From NCBI RefSeq assembly GCF_022539505.1, contig NC_061510.1, forward strand, positions 224,710,043 to 224,774,042: 64,000 bases of DNA, in the 5' to 3' direction. This document shows, in pieces, positions 1 to 10,631 of the stretch. Under the pieces are notes generated by a model. That model ran no database searches. It had not been told where the DNA came from and worked only from the letters and a program-made list of their open reading frames with translations. Source of the stretch: Lolium rigidum (lineage: Eukaryota > Streptophyta > Magnoliopsida > Poales > Poaceae). The stretch's first letter is position 1, and each line of letters opens with the position of its first letter. Position numbers and translations under genes: made by a program.

Positions 1-680
1 GTAGCTACAACTGCAGTGCGAAGGCTTTTTTATTCTATGCCCAATTGAAAATACTGCAAGGTTGAGCATGATAAAAATAACAAATGCGGCTAGAACACTT
101 GAAAATGAGGACAATGTGGAAAAGCTAGGTTAATCTTAGACTCCGAAGCATCGGAGCAGAGGAGATGGATGGCATCAAATTGGTAAGAACCGATGACCCA
201 AATACGTCAAGACTGTAGCGGCAAATCCATTATGCATGTTACAACCGATGACCCAACTCGATGCTCCAAATAAACGGGGTCTCCCCTATCACTTAACTCC
301 TCCGCCGCAATTTCTATTTATTTTTGTTCACATGTTTATTTGATTTTGGCACGTATTTTGATAATATGAGCTCTATAGAATGATAATGTGGACATGTACA
401 GATAATAAATCAACTTAAATGGTTGTTGGTTATTGCGGTTGATATTGATGTGCAATGTAGTTATAAAAAAGAACATGATTTTTAAGTAATTATTAGATCT
501 AATTATCATCATGTACTTGTCACGTGAAAAATCAGGCTGGGTTGAGAAGTTTAGCGCCGTGAACTAGGATGGTAACCTCATAAAGAATTTGTTTTCTGCA
601 GCTTAAAAAAAGATTTTAGAATATCTGCATAATTTGTCTAAAAAATTTAGGCCGTAGCAACGCACGGGTAATTGTGCTAG
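1..680 (+). mobile_element. Helitron-like element, 3' part
   Basis: The segment ends in the classic Helitron 3' signature. A short hairpin, CCGTAGCAACGCACGG at 652-667, is followed about ten bases later by CTAG at 677-680 and a T at 681. Helitrons end in a hairpin plus CTRR and insert between A and T. To the right, the sequence becomes the non-coding tail of the Athila-like element A, so this looks like an insertion into A. The 5' TC terminus is not seen and probably lies outside the window. No RepHel coding was found, so it would be non-autonomous. A 12-13 bp motif around ACCGATGACCCAA occurs twice (about 189 and 243). Apart from this I see no gene here. Confidence 0.55.
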
Positions 681-1803
681 TACTAGATATTATCTAGACT
701 CTAGAGAAATCAAATATGCAAACCAAATTAGCAAGCTCTAAGTGTTTCTTCATTAATGGGTGCAAAGTATATGATGCAAGAGCTTAAACATGAGCACAAC
801 AATTTCCAAGTATCAAATTATCCAAGACATTTTAGAGTTACTACATGTAGCATTTTCCAATTCCAACCATATAACAATTTAACGAAGAAGAAACTTCGCC
901 ATGAATACTATGAGTAGAGCCTAAGGACATACTTGTCCATATGCTACAGCGGACCGTGTCTCTCTCCCACAAAGTGAATGCTAGGATCCATTTTATTCAA
1001 ACAAAACAAAAACAAAAACAAACCGACGCTCCAAGCAAAGTGCATAAGATGTGACGGAATAAAAATATAGTTTCGGGGAGGACCACGATAATGTTGTCGA
1101 TGAAGAAGGGGATGCCTTGGGCATCCCCAAGCTTAGACGCTTGAGTCTTCTTAGAATATGCAGGGGTGAACCACCGGGGCATCCCCAAGCTTAGAGCTTT
1201 CACTCTCCTTGATCATATTGCATCATACTCCTCTCTTGATCCTTGAAAACTTCCTCCACACCAAACTCGAAACAACTCATTAGAGGGTTAGTGCACAATA
1301 AAAATTAACATGTTCAGAGGTGACACAATCATTCTTAACACTTCTGGACATTGCATAAAGCTACTGGACATTAATGGATCAAAGAAAATCATCCAACATA
1401 GCAAAAGAGGCAATGCGAAATAAAAGACAGAATCTGTCAAAACAGAACAGTCTGTAAAGATGGATTTTATTAGGGCACCAGACTTGCTCAAATGAAAATG
1501 CCCAAATTGAATGAAAGTTGCGTACATATCTGAGGATCACTCACGTAAATTTTCTTAATTTTCTGAGTTACCTACAGAGAATTAGACCCAGATTCGTGAC
1601 AGCAAAGAAATCTGTTTCTGCGCAGTAATCCAAATCTAGTATTTACTTTACTATCAAAGACTTTACTTGGCACAACAAAACATAAAACTAAGATAAGGAG
1701 AGGTTGCTACAGTAGTAAACAACTTCCAAGACTCAAATATAAAACAAAAATACTGTAGTAAAAACATGGGTTGTCTCCCATAAGCGCTTTTCTTTAACGC
1801 CTT
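681..1803 (-). other. Non-coding tail of element A
   Basis: AT-rich sequence without coding capacity lies between the protease and the missing 3' LTR. It contains a perfect 9-bp inverted repeat GGGGATGCC / GGCATCCCC with a 3-nt loop at 1108-1128, and a second GGCATCCCCAAGCTTAG copy near 1178-1195. The same palindrome sits in the tail of element D at 42032-42052. Confidence 0.7.
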
Positions 1804-2379
1804 TCAGCTAGGCGCAGAAAGTGTATATGAAGTAACATCAAGAGATGAAGCATCAACATCATAATTTGTTCTAATAATAGAATCATAAGGTAACTTCATT
1901 CTCTTTCTAGGGAAGTGTTCCATACCTTTCTTGAGAGGAAATTGATATTTAATATTACCTTTCTTCATATCAATAGTAGCACCAACGGTTCGAAGAAAAG
2001 GTCTTCCCAATATAATGGGGCAAGATGCATTGCATTCAATATCCAAGACAACAAAATCAACGGGGACAAGGTTATTGTTAACCATAATATGAACATTATC
2101 AACTCTCCCCAAAGGTTTCTTTTTAGCATTATCAGCGAGATTAACATCCGGATAACAATTTTTCAATGGTGGCAAGTCAAGCATATCATAGACTTTCTTA
2201 GGCATAACAGAAATACTTGCACCAAGATCACATAAAGCATTACAATCAAAATCTTTGACCCTCATTTTAATGATGGGCTCCCAACCATCCTCTAGCTTTC
2301 TAGGAATAGAAGTTTCAAGTTTTAGTTTTTCTTCTCTAGCTTTTATGAGAGCATTTGAAATATGTTTTGTGAAAGCCAA
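1804..2379 (-). pseudogene. Retropepsin-like protease, element A
   Basis: This is a 191-codon open frame ending at 1804. The core is CNALCDLGASISVMPKKVYD, an aspartic protease motif in which the usual D-T/S-G triad reads DLG, followed by VDFVVLDIECNASCPIILGRPFL, the typical flap/second-half ILGRPFL signature. Athila-lineage and related plant Gypsy proteases commonly show DLGAS, so the Leu is a family trait and not damage. It lies directly downstream of gag and is followed by non-coding tail where reverse transcriptase would be expected. The start used (2379) is simply the first Met of the open frame. A very similar protease is in element D (42763-43315). Confidence 0.75.
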
Positions 2380-2611
2380 GTTTACAGCGCTAGCATTGGG
2401 ACTCTTAGCAAGTTTTTGTAAGAACTTTATAACTTCAGAGATGTGGCAATCATCAAAATCTAAATCATTACAATCTAAAGCAATGGGATTATCATCCCCA
2501 AGGTTGGAGTAGAAACATTGCCAACACCAATTATTTTATTATTGATAGTAGGAGGTGCAGCAACATGTGAATCATTAGCATTGCTAGTGGTGGTAATAGT
2601 CCAAACTTTAG

Positions 2612-3860
2612 CTACATTTTCTCTTTAGCTAGTTTTTCATTTTCTTCTCTATTCCACCTAGCACGCAGTTCAGCCATTAATCTTATATTCTCATTAATTC
2701 TAACTTGGATGGCATTTGCTGTAGTAACAATTTTATTTTCAATATCCCTATTAGGCATAACTTTCGATTTCAAAAGATCAACATCATAGGCAAGACTATC
2801 AACTCTAGAAGCAAGAATATCAATTTTATTGAGCTTTTCCTCAACAGATTTGTTAAAGGCAGTTTGTGTACTAATAAATTCTTTAAGCATAGCTTCAAGT
2901 CCAGGGGGTGCATTCCTATTATTGTTGTAAGAATTCCCATAAGAATTAGCATAACCGTTACCATTATTATAAGGATATGGCCTATAGTTATTACTAGAAT
3001 TGTTCCGATAAGCATTGTTGTTGAAATTATTATTTTTAATAAAGTTTACATCAACATGTTCTTCTTGGGCAACCAATGAAGCTAACGGAACATTATTAGG
3101 ATCAACATTAGTCCTATCATTCACAAGCATAGACATAATAGCATCAACCTTATCATTCAAGGAAGAGGATTCTTCAACAGAATTTACCTTCTTACCTTGT
3201 GGAGCTCTTTCATGTGCCATTCAGAGTAATTAACCATCATATTATCAAGGAGCTTTGTTGCTTCACCAAGAGTGATGGACATAAAGGTACCTCCAGCAGC
3301 TGAATCCAATAAATTCCGCGAAGAAAAATTTAGTCATGCATAGAAGGTTTGGATGATCATCCAAGTAGTCAGTCCATGGGTTGGGCAATTTTTAACCAAA
3401 GATTTCATTCTTTCCCAAGCTTGAGCAACATGTTCATTATCCAATTGTTTAAAATTCATTATGCTACTCCTCAAAGATATAATTTTAGCGGGGGATAATA
3501 TCTACCAATAAAAGCATCCTTGCATTTAGTCCAGGAATCAATACTATTCTTAGGCAGAGATAGCAACCAATCTTTAGCTCTTCCTCTTAATGAGAAAGGA
3601 AACAATTTTAATTTTATAATGTCACCATCTACATCTTTATACTTTTTCATTTCACATAGTTCAACAAAATTATTGAGATGGGCAGCAGCATCATCGGAAC
3701 TAACACCAGAAAATTGCTCTCGCATAACAAGATTCAGTAAAGCAGGTTTAATTTCAAAGAATTCCGCTGTAGTAGCAGGTGGAGCAATAGGTGTGCATAA
3801 GAAATCATTATTATTTGTGGTTGTGAAGTCACATAACTTAGTATTTTCAGGGATGGCCAT
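2612..3860 (-). pseudogene. gag of Athila-like element A (broken)
   Basis: Start ATG is at 3860. The first open part (3860-3471, 129 codons) carries the retrotransposon gag core, with a DDAAAHLNNFVELCEM segment, LFPFSLRGRAKDWL and a truncated YYPP region. The frame is then lost, and a second open part (3220-2612, 202 codons) continues with an Asn-rich segment and a coiled-coil-like C-terminal part. Between them, translation in the other frames still gives gag-like text with stops, so this is one decayed gene and not two. No zinc knuckle is obvious. The homologue in element D (43400-44815) has the same order. In life the product would form the virus-like particle core. Confidence 0.8.
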
Positions 3861-4086
3861 TTTAGCAGTAGTAAATAAAACAAACTAGATAAAGTAAATG
3901 CAAGTAAACTAATTTTTTTGTGTTTTTGATATAGCAAACAAGACAGTAAATAAAGTAAAGCTAGCAACTAATTTTTTTGTTTTTTGATATAATGCAGCAA
4001 ACAAAGTAGTAAATAAAATAAAGCAAGACAAAAACAAAGTAAAGAGGTTGAGAAGTGGAGACTCCCCTTGCAGCGTGTCTTGATCT

Positions 4087-4103
4087 CCCCGGCAACGGCG
4101 CCA
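4087..4103 (-). other. Primer binding site, tRNA-Asp type (element A)
   Basis: The plus strand reads CCCCGGCAACGGCGCCA, which matches the 3' end of plant tRNA-Asp(GUC) including CCA. The element-strand site TGGCGCCGTTGCCGGGG lies 7 nt inside the LTR. Athila-lineage elements use tRNA-Asp. Confidence 0.85.
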
Positions 4104-4110
4104 GAAAATA

Positions 4111-5711
4111 TGCTTGATGGCGTGTATTTCACACGTTCGTTGGGAACCCCAAGAGGAAGGTATGATGCGCACAACAGCAAGTTTTCCCTCAGAAAGAAAC
4201 CAAGGTTTATCGAACCAGGAGGAGCCAAGAAGCACGTTGAAGGTTGATGGCGGCGGGATGTAGTGCGGCGCAACACCAGGGATTCCGGCGCCAACGTGGA
4301 ACCTGCACAACACAACCAAAGTACTTTGCCCCAACGAAACAGTGAGGTTGTCAATCTCACCGAGCTTGCTGTAACAAAGGATTAACCGTATTGTGTGGAA
4401 GATGATTGTTTGCAGAGAAAACGGTAAAACAAGTATTGCGGCAGATTTGTATTTCGGTATTAAAAGAATGGACCGGGGTCCACGGTTCACTAGAGGTGTC
4501 TCTCCCATAAGATAAAAGCATGTTGGGTGAACAAATTACGGTCGGGCAATTGACAAATAGAGAGGGCATAACAATGTACATACATGTCATGATAAGTATA
4601 GTGAGATTTAATTGGGCATTACGACAAAGTACATAGACCGCCATCCAACTGCATCTATGCCTAAAAAGTCCACCTTCAGGTTATCATCCGAACCCCTTCC
4701 AGTATTAAGTTGCAAAGCAACAGACAATTGCATTAAGTATAGTGCGTAATGTAATCAACTACTACATCCTTAGACATAGCATCAATGTTTTATCCCTAGT
4801 GGCAACAGCACAACACAACCTTAGAACTTTCTGTCACTGTCCCAGGTATCAATGCAGGCATGAACCCACTATCGAGCATAAATACTCCCTCTTGGAGTTA
4901 AGAGCAAAAACTTGGCCGAGCCTCTACTAATAACGGAGAGCATGCAAGATCATAAACAACACATAGGTAATAACTTGATAATTAACATAACATGGTATTC
5001 TCTATCCATCGGATCCCGACAAACACAACATATAGTATTACGGATAGATGATCTTGATCATGTTAGGCAGCTCACAAGATCCAACAATGAAGCACAATGA
5101 GGAGAAGACAACCATCTAGCTACTGCTATGGACCCATAGTCCGAGGGTGAACTACTCACTCATCACTCCGGAGGCGACCATGGCGGTGTAGAGTCCTCCG
5201 GGAGATGAATCCCCTCTCCGGCGAGGTGCCGGAGGAGATCTCCGAATCCCCGAGATGGGATTGGCGGCGGCGGCGTCTCTGGAAGGTTTTCCGTATCGTG
5301 GTTCTTTGCCTCAGGGGTTTCGCGACGGAGGCTTTAAGTAGGCGGAAGGGCAACGTGGGGGGCCACACGAGGGCCCCACACCACAGGTCGGCGCGGCCAA
5401 GGCCTGGGCCGCGCCGCCCTATTGTGGCGGCCCCTCGTGGCCCCACTTCGACTCCTCTTCGGTCTTCCGGAAGCTTCGTGGCAAAATAGGACCTCGGGTT
5501 TTGATTTCGTCCAATTCAGACAATATTTCGTTACTAGGATTTTTGAAACCAAAAACAGCGAGAAAACAACAAGCTGGCTCTTCGGCATCTTGTTAATAGG
5601 TTAGTTCCAGAAAATGCACGAATATGACATAAAGTGTGCATAAAACATGTAGGTATCATCAATAATATGGCATGGAACATAAGAAATTATCGATACGTCG
5701 GAGACGTATCA
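4111..5711 (-). repeat. 5' LTR of element A
   Basis: This LTR is about 1.6 kb. Read on the minus strand it begins TGATACGTCTCC at 5711 and ends ...CATCAAGCA at 4111, so the termini are TG...CA. Its inner end is 7 bases from the primer binding site. Related LTRs at 38112-39861 and 45056-46375 (element D) share blocks, including the TTTTGCCCCAAC and AACCCCAAGAGGAAGGT stretches. The sequence at 5712 resumes the gag of element C in mid-gene, which fixes the outer border. Confidence 0.85.
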
Positions 5712-6684
5712 GCGCCAGTGAAGGGTAGTCTGCTTGGGAGGCCACATCCTTGATCGGTGATGCGAGACCCACCACCGCCAACTCGACTGCTTTTTTTTCA
5801 GTCACACGAGCCGAATAGCATCGGTTCCTAACGGTCTGAAGCGGCTGGATGTATTCGACACTATTTCTCCGCGCTTCGTCGTACTTGTGCTAGATCGGCA
5901 ATGCCGGCCTCGGAAGCCTCGAGTGATACCGCATGTGGAGCTGTTCTTCCAAGCTGCTTCCAAGTCCGGATTGAGTGCAGTGGCAGCGATGTGTACCACC
6001 CGAAAGCCGATCCTGTGAGGGACCGTGCGAAGAACCTCACACGTAGTTCATCCGATGCTTGAGATCGTGCCCAGCTGCGCCAAATATCGGCTCACGTGTT
6101 CGATTGAACTGGAGCCATCTGACCCACTAAACTTGGAGAATTCAGGGAGCCGATATTTGGGTGGTAGTGGTATCAAATCATACTCGTTGGGGTACGGCTT
6201 GGAATAGCCGATTGCCCTCCTTTTCGGCACCATGCCGAACTGGTCTCTCAAGATTATACTGATCTGATCTGCGGTGCTGGCTGCAAGAGTCGAACTACGA
6301 AGATTCGCCTGGAGTGGCATACTTAGCCAGCCACGCTTGCTTCTCAAGCTCTGAGCCAAGCTGCGGGAGTTGAGCTCCGGAGGTTCGTCGGAGTGGCATA
6401 CTTAGCTAGCCACGTACGCTTCTCAAGATCTGTTCCGGAAGTTCCTCCTGCTGTTCCGAAGTTCCTCCCTGCTGTTCCGAAGTCCCTGCTCGTTGCGGTC
6501 TCGGTTCGTGAGTGCCCGATTCTTGCGAGTGCGGCACGTATGTGCACGTATATCCGTGAGGGATCTCCTTAGGCGCCTCATACAAGAACTGGTAATCACT
6601 AGGGTCACCACCGATCTTGTAGACGACGTATGCCGGTGAACTCGGCACTTCTGGTGCTGCCAACGCGAACGGCAGTGGTGGTCG
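5712..6684 (-). pseudogene. gag of element C, downstream part (broken)
   Basis: Minus-strand gag sequence matches the gag of element B (12790 down to about 11850) with many substitutions. Recognisable blocks are PPLPFALAAPEVPSSPAYV and KIGGDPSDYQFLYEAPKE near 6650-6560, and LIPLPPKYRLPEFSKFSGSDG with HVSRYLAQLG near 6180-6060. A duplicated segment reading WLAKYATPTNLRSS / WLSMPLQANLRSS is present, as in B. The frame is shifted several times. The right edge at 6685 is the target-site duplication of element B, and the left edge at 5711 is the border of element A. The upstream part of the same gag is at 14412-14832. Confidence 0.8.
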
Positions 6685-6689
6685 GGACT
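6685..6689. repeat. Target-site duplication of B (left)
   Basis: GGACT directly precedes the TG of the LTR. The matching copy is at 14407-14411. Comparison with the uninterrupted gag of B near 12803-12810 (ACGGGACTGGAGTGG) confirms that the two flanks were originally contiguous. Confidence 0.92.
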
Positions 6690-7853
6690 TGTTGCGGTCA
6701 GAAACCCACCGGCGGGCAGCGACGGGCAACACCGTAGAGCCGGGAATCTCCCAGGACTGCGGCTGGCCCTGGTCCCTCCGAGCGACGGCCCGCAAAGCCT
6801 TCGGCACGCACGTCCGATGCTTGATGCAAGGGCGTGCCACCTGACCTATACCTGGTCAGGAAGGTGTTGGATGTGCCTCGCTTAGTTTCTGCATGGCATA
6901 CACGTAAACATTAAATACGAGCCTCGATCGGCTCTCGGGTTATCCTGTGAATCGGCTCAAGGAGCCGATCCACCCATGATGCGTACGAGGTGTACGATCG
7001 AGATGGTGGTCCTGCTTGATCAAAACAAAGCTAAAACGACCTACTACGATTTAGGGTTTTCACCGCATAATCGGAACATCCTACTCGTGATTGAGCCTGG
7101 CGGCCACGCACGGCGATCGTAAACCGACCCTAGACAAGGCCTAAAAACCAACACGAAGTTGATCCTTGGAACATCCTGTCTAGGGCTAGCAAACTACACC
7201 CTACGCGCCACTGGATCCTTCAACCCGTTTGTAAGGCCTAACAATGCAGATATTAAACTAATCCTTGAAGAACAAGGAGCAATCATAACGGATCAGATCT
7301 ACTAAATAATGATCAAGCGGGGTGCCGCCCTTACACCCAAGATAGGTGTAAGGGTGGCTAGATGCCTAAGGGTTGCACGACGATAGCATATGATATGAAG
7401 AACAATGCTAACCCTAAAAACATCTATGATAACTACGTTGCTCGCCATCAAAAAGGCTTCAGTACGAGCAACACATGAACGACGAATAAACGTGTGCTGC
7501 CTAGATCGCAAGATGCGATCTAGGCAGCATGATGCTTACCCGGAAGAAACCCCCGAGACGGGGGAGTTGGTGATGCGCCTAGATTGGTTTGTGGTGAACG
7601 TGATTGTTGTTTATTTCATAAACCCTAGATACATATTTATAGTCCGTAGACTTTCTAATGTGGGAATAATCCCAACCGGGCACGAGCCCAAACTCTGTCT
7701 AATCGACACGTATCCTAATATGGTACAGATACACGGGCAAACTAGCCCAAACTTCGTATACAAGGCCGATTCATGTATTCCTTCTATGTATATTCTTCAA
7801 GCCCATCTTCAATCGCGGCCCACCTCTAATCCGGTCAAATTCTGGTGATAACA
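6690..7853 (-). repeat. 3' LTR of element B
   Basis: 1164 bp. On the minus strand it begins TGTTATCACCAG (7853) and ends ...CCGCAACA (6690). By eye it differs from the 5' LTR (13245-14406) at only a few percent of positions, so B is a fairly recent insertion. It contains two strong inverted repeats (7328-7356 and 7496-7528). Confidence 0.92.
7496..7528. repeat. LTR palindrome, 15-bp arms (B, 3' LTR)
   Basis: GCTGCCTAGATCGCA and its perfect reverse complement are separated by AGA. A second inverted repeat (CCCTTACACC / GGTGTAAGGG, six-base loop) lies 150 bp away at 7328-7356. Both are kept in all three LTRs of this family in the window. Confidence 0.9.
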
Positions 7854-8134
7854 CATGCCCCCCCGGTTTTGGAAATGACATTTCCAAAATCATTATGCTT
7901 TTCCTTCGTCGGGTCATGTCGTGGCAGAGCAAAACCGTCGCAGTATCCATCATCATGATGCCTTGCCTCCTCCACTTCTCCGCGTGACCTGGCATTTTTT
8001 TTTGTTGGGCACCACTTCCTCGGAAACTGCTGTGGCATTGAATCTCCACTATACCCCCTTTTATTTAACCGTTCCAAACAGTTTGCTTCTTCATCCTCTT
8101 CGCATTAGCACTCCAAAAGCCCTCCTACGCCACC

Positions 8135-8670
8135 ATGTCTTCTTATTCCTCCGCCTCATCGGGTCTTTCCATCGAGTCCTCCTCCTCCCGCGAGCCGACG
8201 CCGGAGTGGAACCCGGAGGAGGCCCACGCGGCCAACATCCGCCGCGCCATCGAAGCCAGGGATGAGCCGAGTCACGACTTCTCCATCGCGGTCGGAGGAT
8301 GACAAGTCCTCGACCGATGGGGAAAGCGACCTCCGCTTCCTCGCCGACGGGGAGACGGAGGAGGAGAGCGATGACGATCGCCTCTCCTGCGATGACTTCA
8401 CCTTCTCCGAGGAGGAGGAGGAGGAGGAAGAGGAGGAGGAGGAGGAGGACGACGAAACCTCCTCCGACGAACCGCCGGCCAAGCGCTTCTGCCCCTGGCC
8501 GGGGAATCTCAGCGACTTCGACAGAGACGACGACGACGGCCGACGGAGGAGGACGAGGACAACGAGGGTCCTGCCGGCGGCCGCTACGACGAGCGACGAC
8601 GAGCCCGCCGGGAGTAGCGCCGACGGCGGCGGCGACGGCGACGACGAGGGCAGCGACGGCCCGTAGATAG
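8135..8670 (+). pseudogene. Antisense ORF near 3' LTR of element B
   Basis: Opposite in strand to gag-protease. The ATG at 8135 has a good context (GCCACCATGT) and opens a Ser-rich N-terminus (MSSYSSASSGLSIESSSSR, then EPTPEWNPEEAHAANIRRAI). The frame stops near 8302, but the protein-like text continues in another frame (8262-8666): acidic and Ser/Asp-rich, with a run of about 14 Glu from a GAG repeat (8407-8447), a PPAKRFCPWP segment and a C-terminal Asp/Gly-rich tail. One small frameshift around 8262-8300 would explain the break. No catalytic domain is recognised. Acidic, basic-patch-bearing low-complexity proteins are often nuclear, but function is unknown. Extra antisense ORFs between pol and the 3' LTR are known in Tat-lineage elements (Grande, Retand). 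Confidence 0.55.
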
Positions 8671-9880
8671 GACCCTTAGCATAGGATCAGTAGTAGTAGA
8701 CGGGGCAATGTATCCCCTTAGTACTTCCTTTTGAGAGCAATCAGCTCTTTTATGTAAGAAATCTCGTTTATCAATGAAGAAGTTCCCCAATTTGATTTTG
8801 CCGACTTCCTTTATGCCAATTTAGCCGATTCCCCTCATACTGATTTTGCCGATTGTCCACTTAGCCAATGCTCAATGAACCGATGGCCACGCATCGGTCC
8901 CTCATAATCCGCTCTTCATCTCTTTGACTACGGAGTGATCGTGAACTTGGTCAATGCTCAATAAGCCGATGTCAACGCATCAATCCCTCACGATCTAACC
9001 TTCATCTTTTCGACCGATGACTTTGAGCTCTGGTGGACAATGTGGAAGACCAATGCCTTCAAGAGAGTCCTAGAACCGCTGCTGAAACGACTTGACGCTG
9101 AAGCCGATACTTCTGCAGAATAGGTATCACCTGCTCTGTTCCTTTGCAGCAACCAGATAGCCCAGAGCCAACTCCCTATCGGTGATGATGGATCCCTCTT
9201 TTGCAAGAACTCGCCGCCTTTGAAAGAGATTGCGACGCGGGATCAGCCGATGACCCTCCAATCGGCTTCTGAACTCGATCACACCTGAGAAAGCTGCCAC
9301 GCAGAGTCAGCCAGAGCCGATCACCTTCCTTCCGTTGAAAGTAGATATTGCAGATGATCACACAACGGCTCAGAAACAAAACTCCTTTGACACAGAGTTG
9401 GAGGTCCTTGTGTTTTGAACACACAACTGGTAGATCCTTAGCTCTAAAGTCGATGTCCGTGCATCGGTTGTACATTGCGAGAAACCGCGTGAGAATTTTT
9501 TTTTACTGGCCGATTTTTCTATCGGCCCCCAATATTTCACTGCACATGTATCGCACATGTTCATCCGATTAGGTGCCCCCCGAGCCGATTCCGCCGAGTA
9601 GCTGCGATATCGGCTCTGTGGTTAGCCAATGCACTATATGTGAACGTCGGCTCTGTTAGGACCAGTGTGGACTTCTTCCAGCTCATCAGCCGACGCAAAC
9701 CCATTGCCCATTAGATCGACGTTGAACCCAAGCAGAATGAATGGTGAGGATAATTTTGGCCGATTGCTGGAATCGGCCTCCACGTTGCTTGCTCGATGAA
9801 GGTTTTGCAATGTTCCTCCATATATCCTTGGGGCCGATCACATGGATCGGCATCGCCACGTTTGTCCATAGATGTTGCTC
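8671..9880 (-). other. GCCGAT/ATCGGC-rich non-coding region of B
   Basis: No convincing coding frame is present where reverse transcriptase and integrase would be expected. Instead the hexamer GCCGAT, its complement ATCGGC and close variants recur about twenty times, for example near 8822, 8846, 8963, 9091, 9246, 9260, 9318, 9509, 9520, 9586, 9612, 9760, 9772, 9834 and 9845. Chance would give fewer than one exact copy per kilobase. The LTRs contain a few as well. Confidence 0.7.
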
Positions 9881-10631
9881 TTATTACACGGTCAGGCCGG
9901 TGGATAAAACCAGCCTAACCCCATCCTTTGTCTCGTCGATGCGCTCGCAGTCGTCCAAATTGATGCCTGAGAGTGTCTCTTGGCCTGATGTCTCCCAAAC
10001 GTTCATGCCAGCCGTTGAAATCTCGGCTGAATCATCTGCGTGGACGACTTCTACTTCATCTCCATCCCACTATATTAGGCATTGGTGCATCGTGGATGGA
10101 ATGCAACAGTTAGCGTGGATCCAATCTCTCCCTAGTAGGACAGCATAGGTGCTCTTGCTGTCGACAATAAACAACGTCGTAGGGACGGTCTTCCTTCCTA
10201 CGGTCAGATCCACGTTCAGAACACCTTGTGCGTCAGATGCTTGGCCGTTGAAATCTCTCAGAGTCACATTGGTCTTGATCAGATCCGAGCTAGAGCGTCC
10301 CAACCGACGTAGCATGGAGTATGGCATAATGTTGACTGCCGCTCCGGTGTCCACCAGCATCTTGTTGACAGGCTGCCCATTCATGTAACCTCGCAAGTAC
10401 AGGGCCTTCAGATGCATGTAGCTTCTTTCTCGTGGCTTCTCAAAGATGACCGGCCGTGGGCCGCGATCAAGTTGTGCCACGGGTGCTTCGTCTAATCTCG
10501 GAGCACTAAACTCCGTTGGAAGGATGAACACCATGTTTGTGCCAGCCGATGTTTCATCATCGGCTTTCTTTCGTCCGGGGCGCCACTCTTTCCTTTGTGG
10601 CCGACCTTCTTCGTCCGGGGTTCGCTGAATT
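9880..10631 (-). pseudogene. Retropepsin-like protease of element B (broken)
   Basis: The open part 10534-10070 carries LVDTGAAVNIMPYSMLRRLG, a canonical D-T-G aspartic protease active site, and later STYAVLLGRDWIHANCCIPS, the LLGRDWI second signature followed by the C-terminal helix region usual in plant Gypsy proteases. A TAG directly after QCLI (about 10067-10069) replaces what looks like a Gln codon. Past it the same frame remains protein-like (WDGDEVEVV...) to about 9880, so this is a premature stop. The upstream part to 10631 links to gag. There is no reverse transcriptase behind it. Confidence 0.75.

Larger units (their letters stand above)
681..5711 (-). mobile_element. Athila-like Gypsy retrotransposon A, partial
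   Basis: This is a minus-strand LTR retrotransposon. In transcription order it has a 5' LTR (5711 down to 4111), a tRNA-Asp-type primer binding site (4103-4087), gag (3860-2612), an aspartic protease (2379-1804) and a non-coding tail to 681. The tail is cut by a Helitron-type end. The 3' LTR is not in the window. No reverse transcriptase, RNase H or integrase is visible, so it is a gag-protease-only, non-autonomous form. The LTR start (TGATACGTCTCC) and the tRNA-Asp site are typical of Athila-lineage elements of Triticeae (Sabrina/WHAM-like; exact family not determined). It is inserted in the gag of element C. Confidence 0.85.

Noticed and set aside
8156..8482. Poly-Ser open frame on the minus strand
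   Set aside because: It is the shadow of the GAG-repeat in the plus-strand acidic ORF, which has the better start context.
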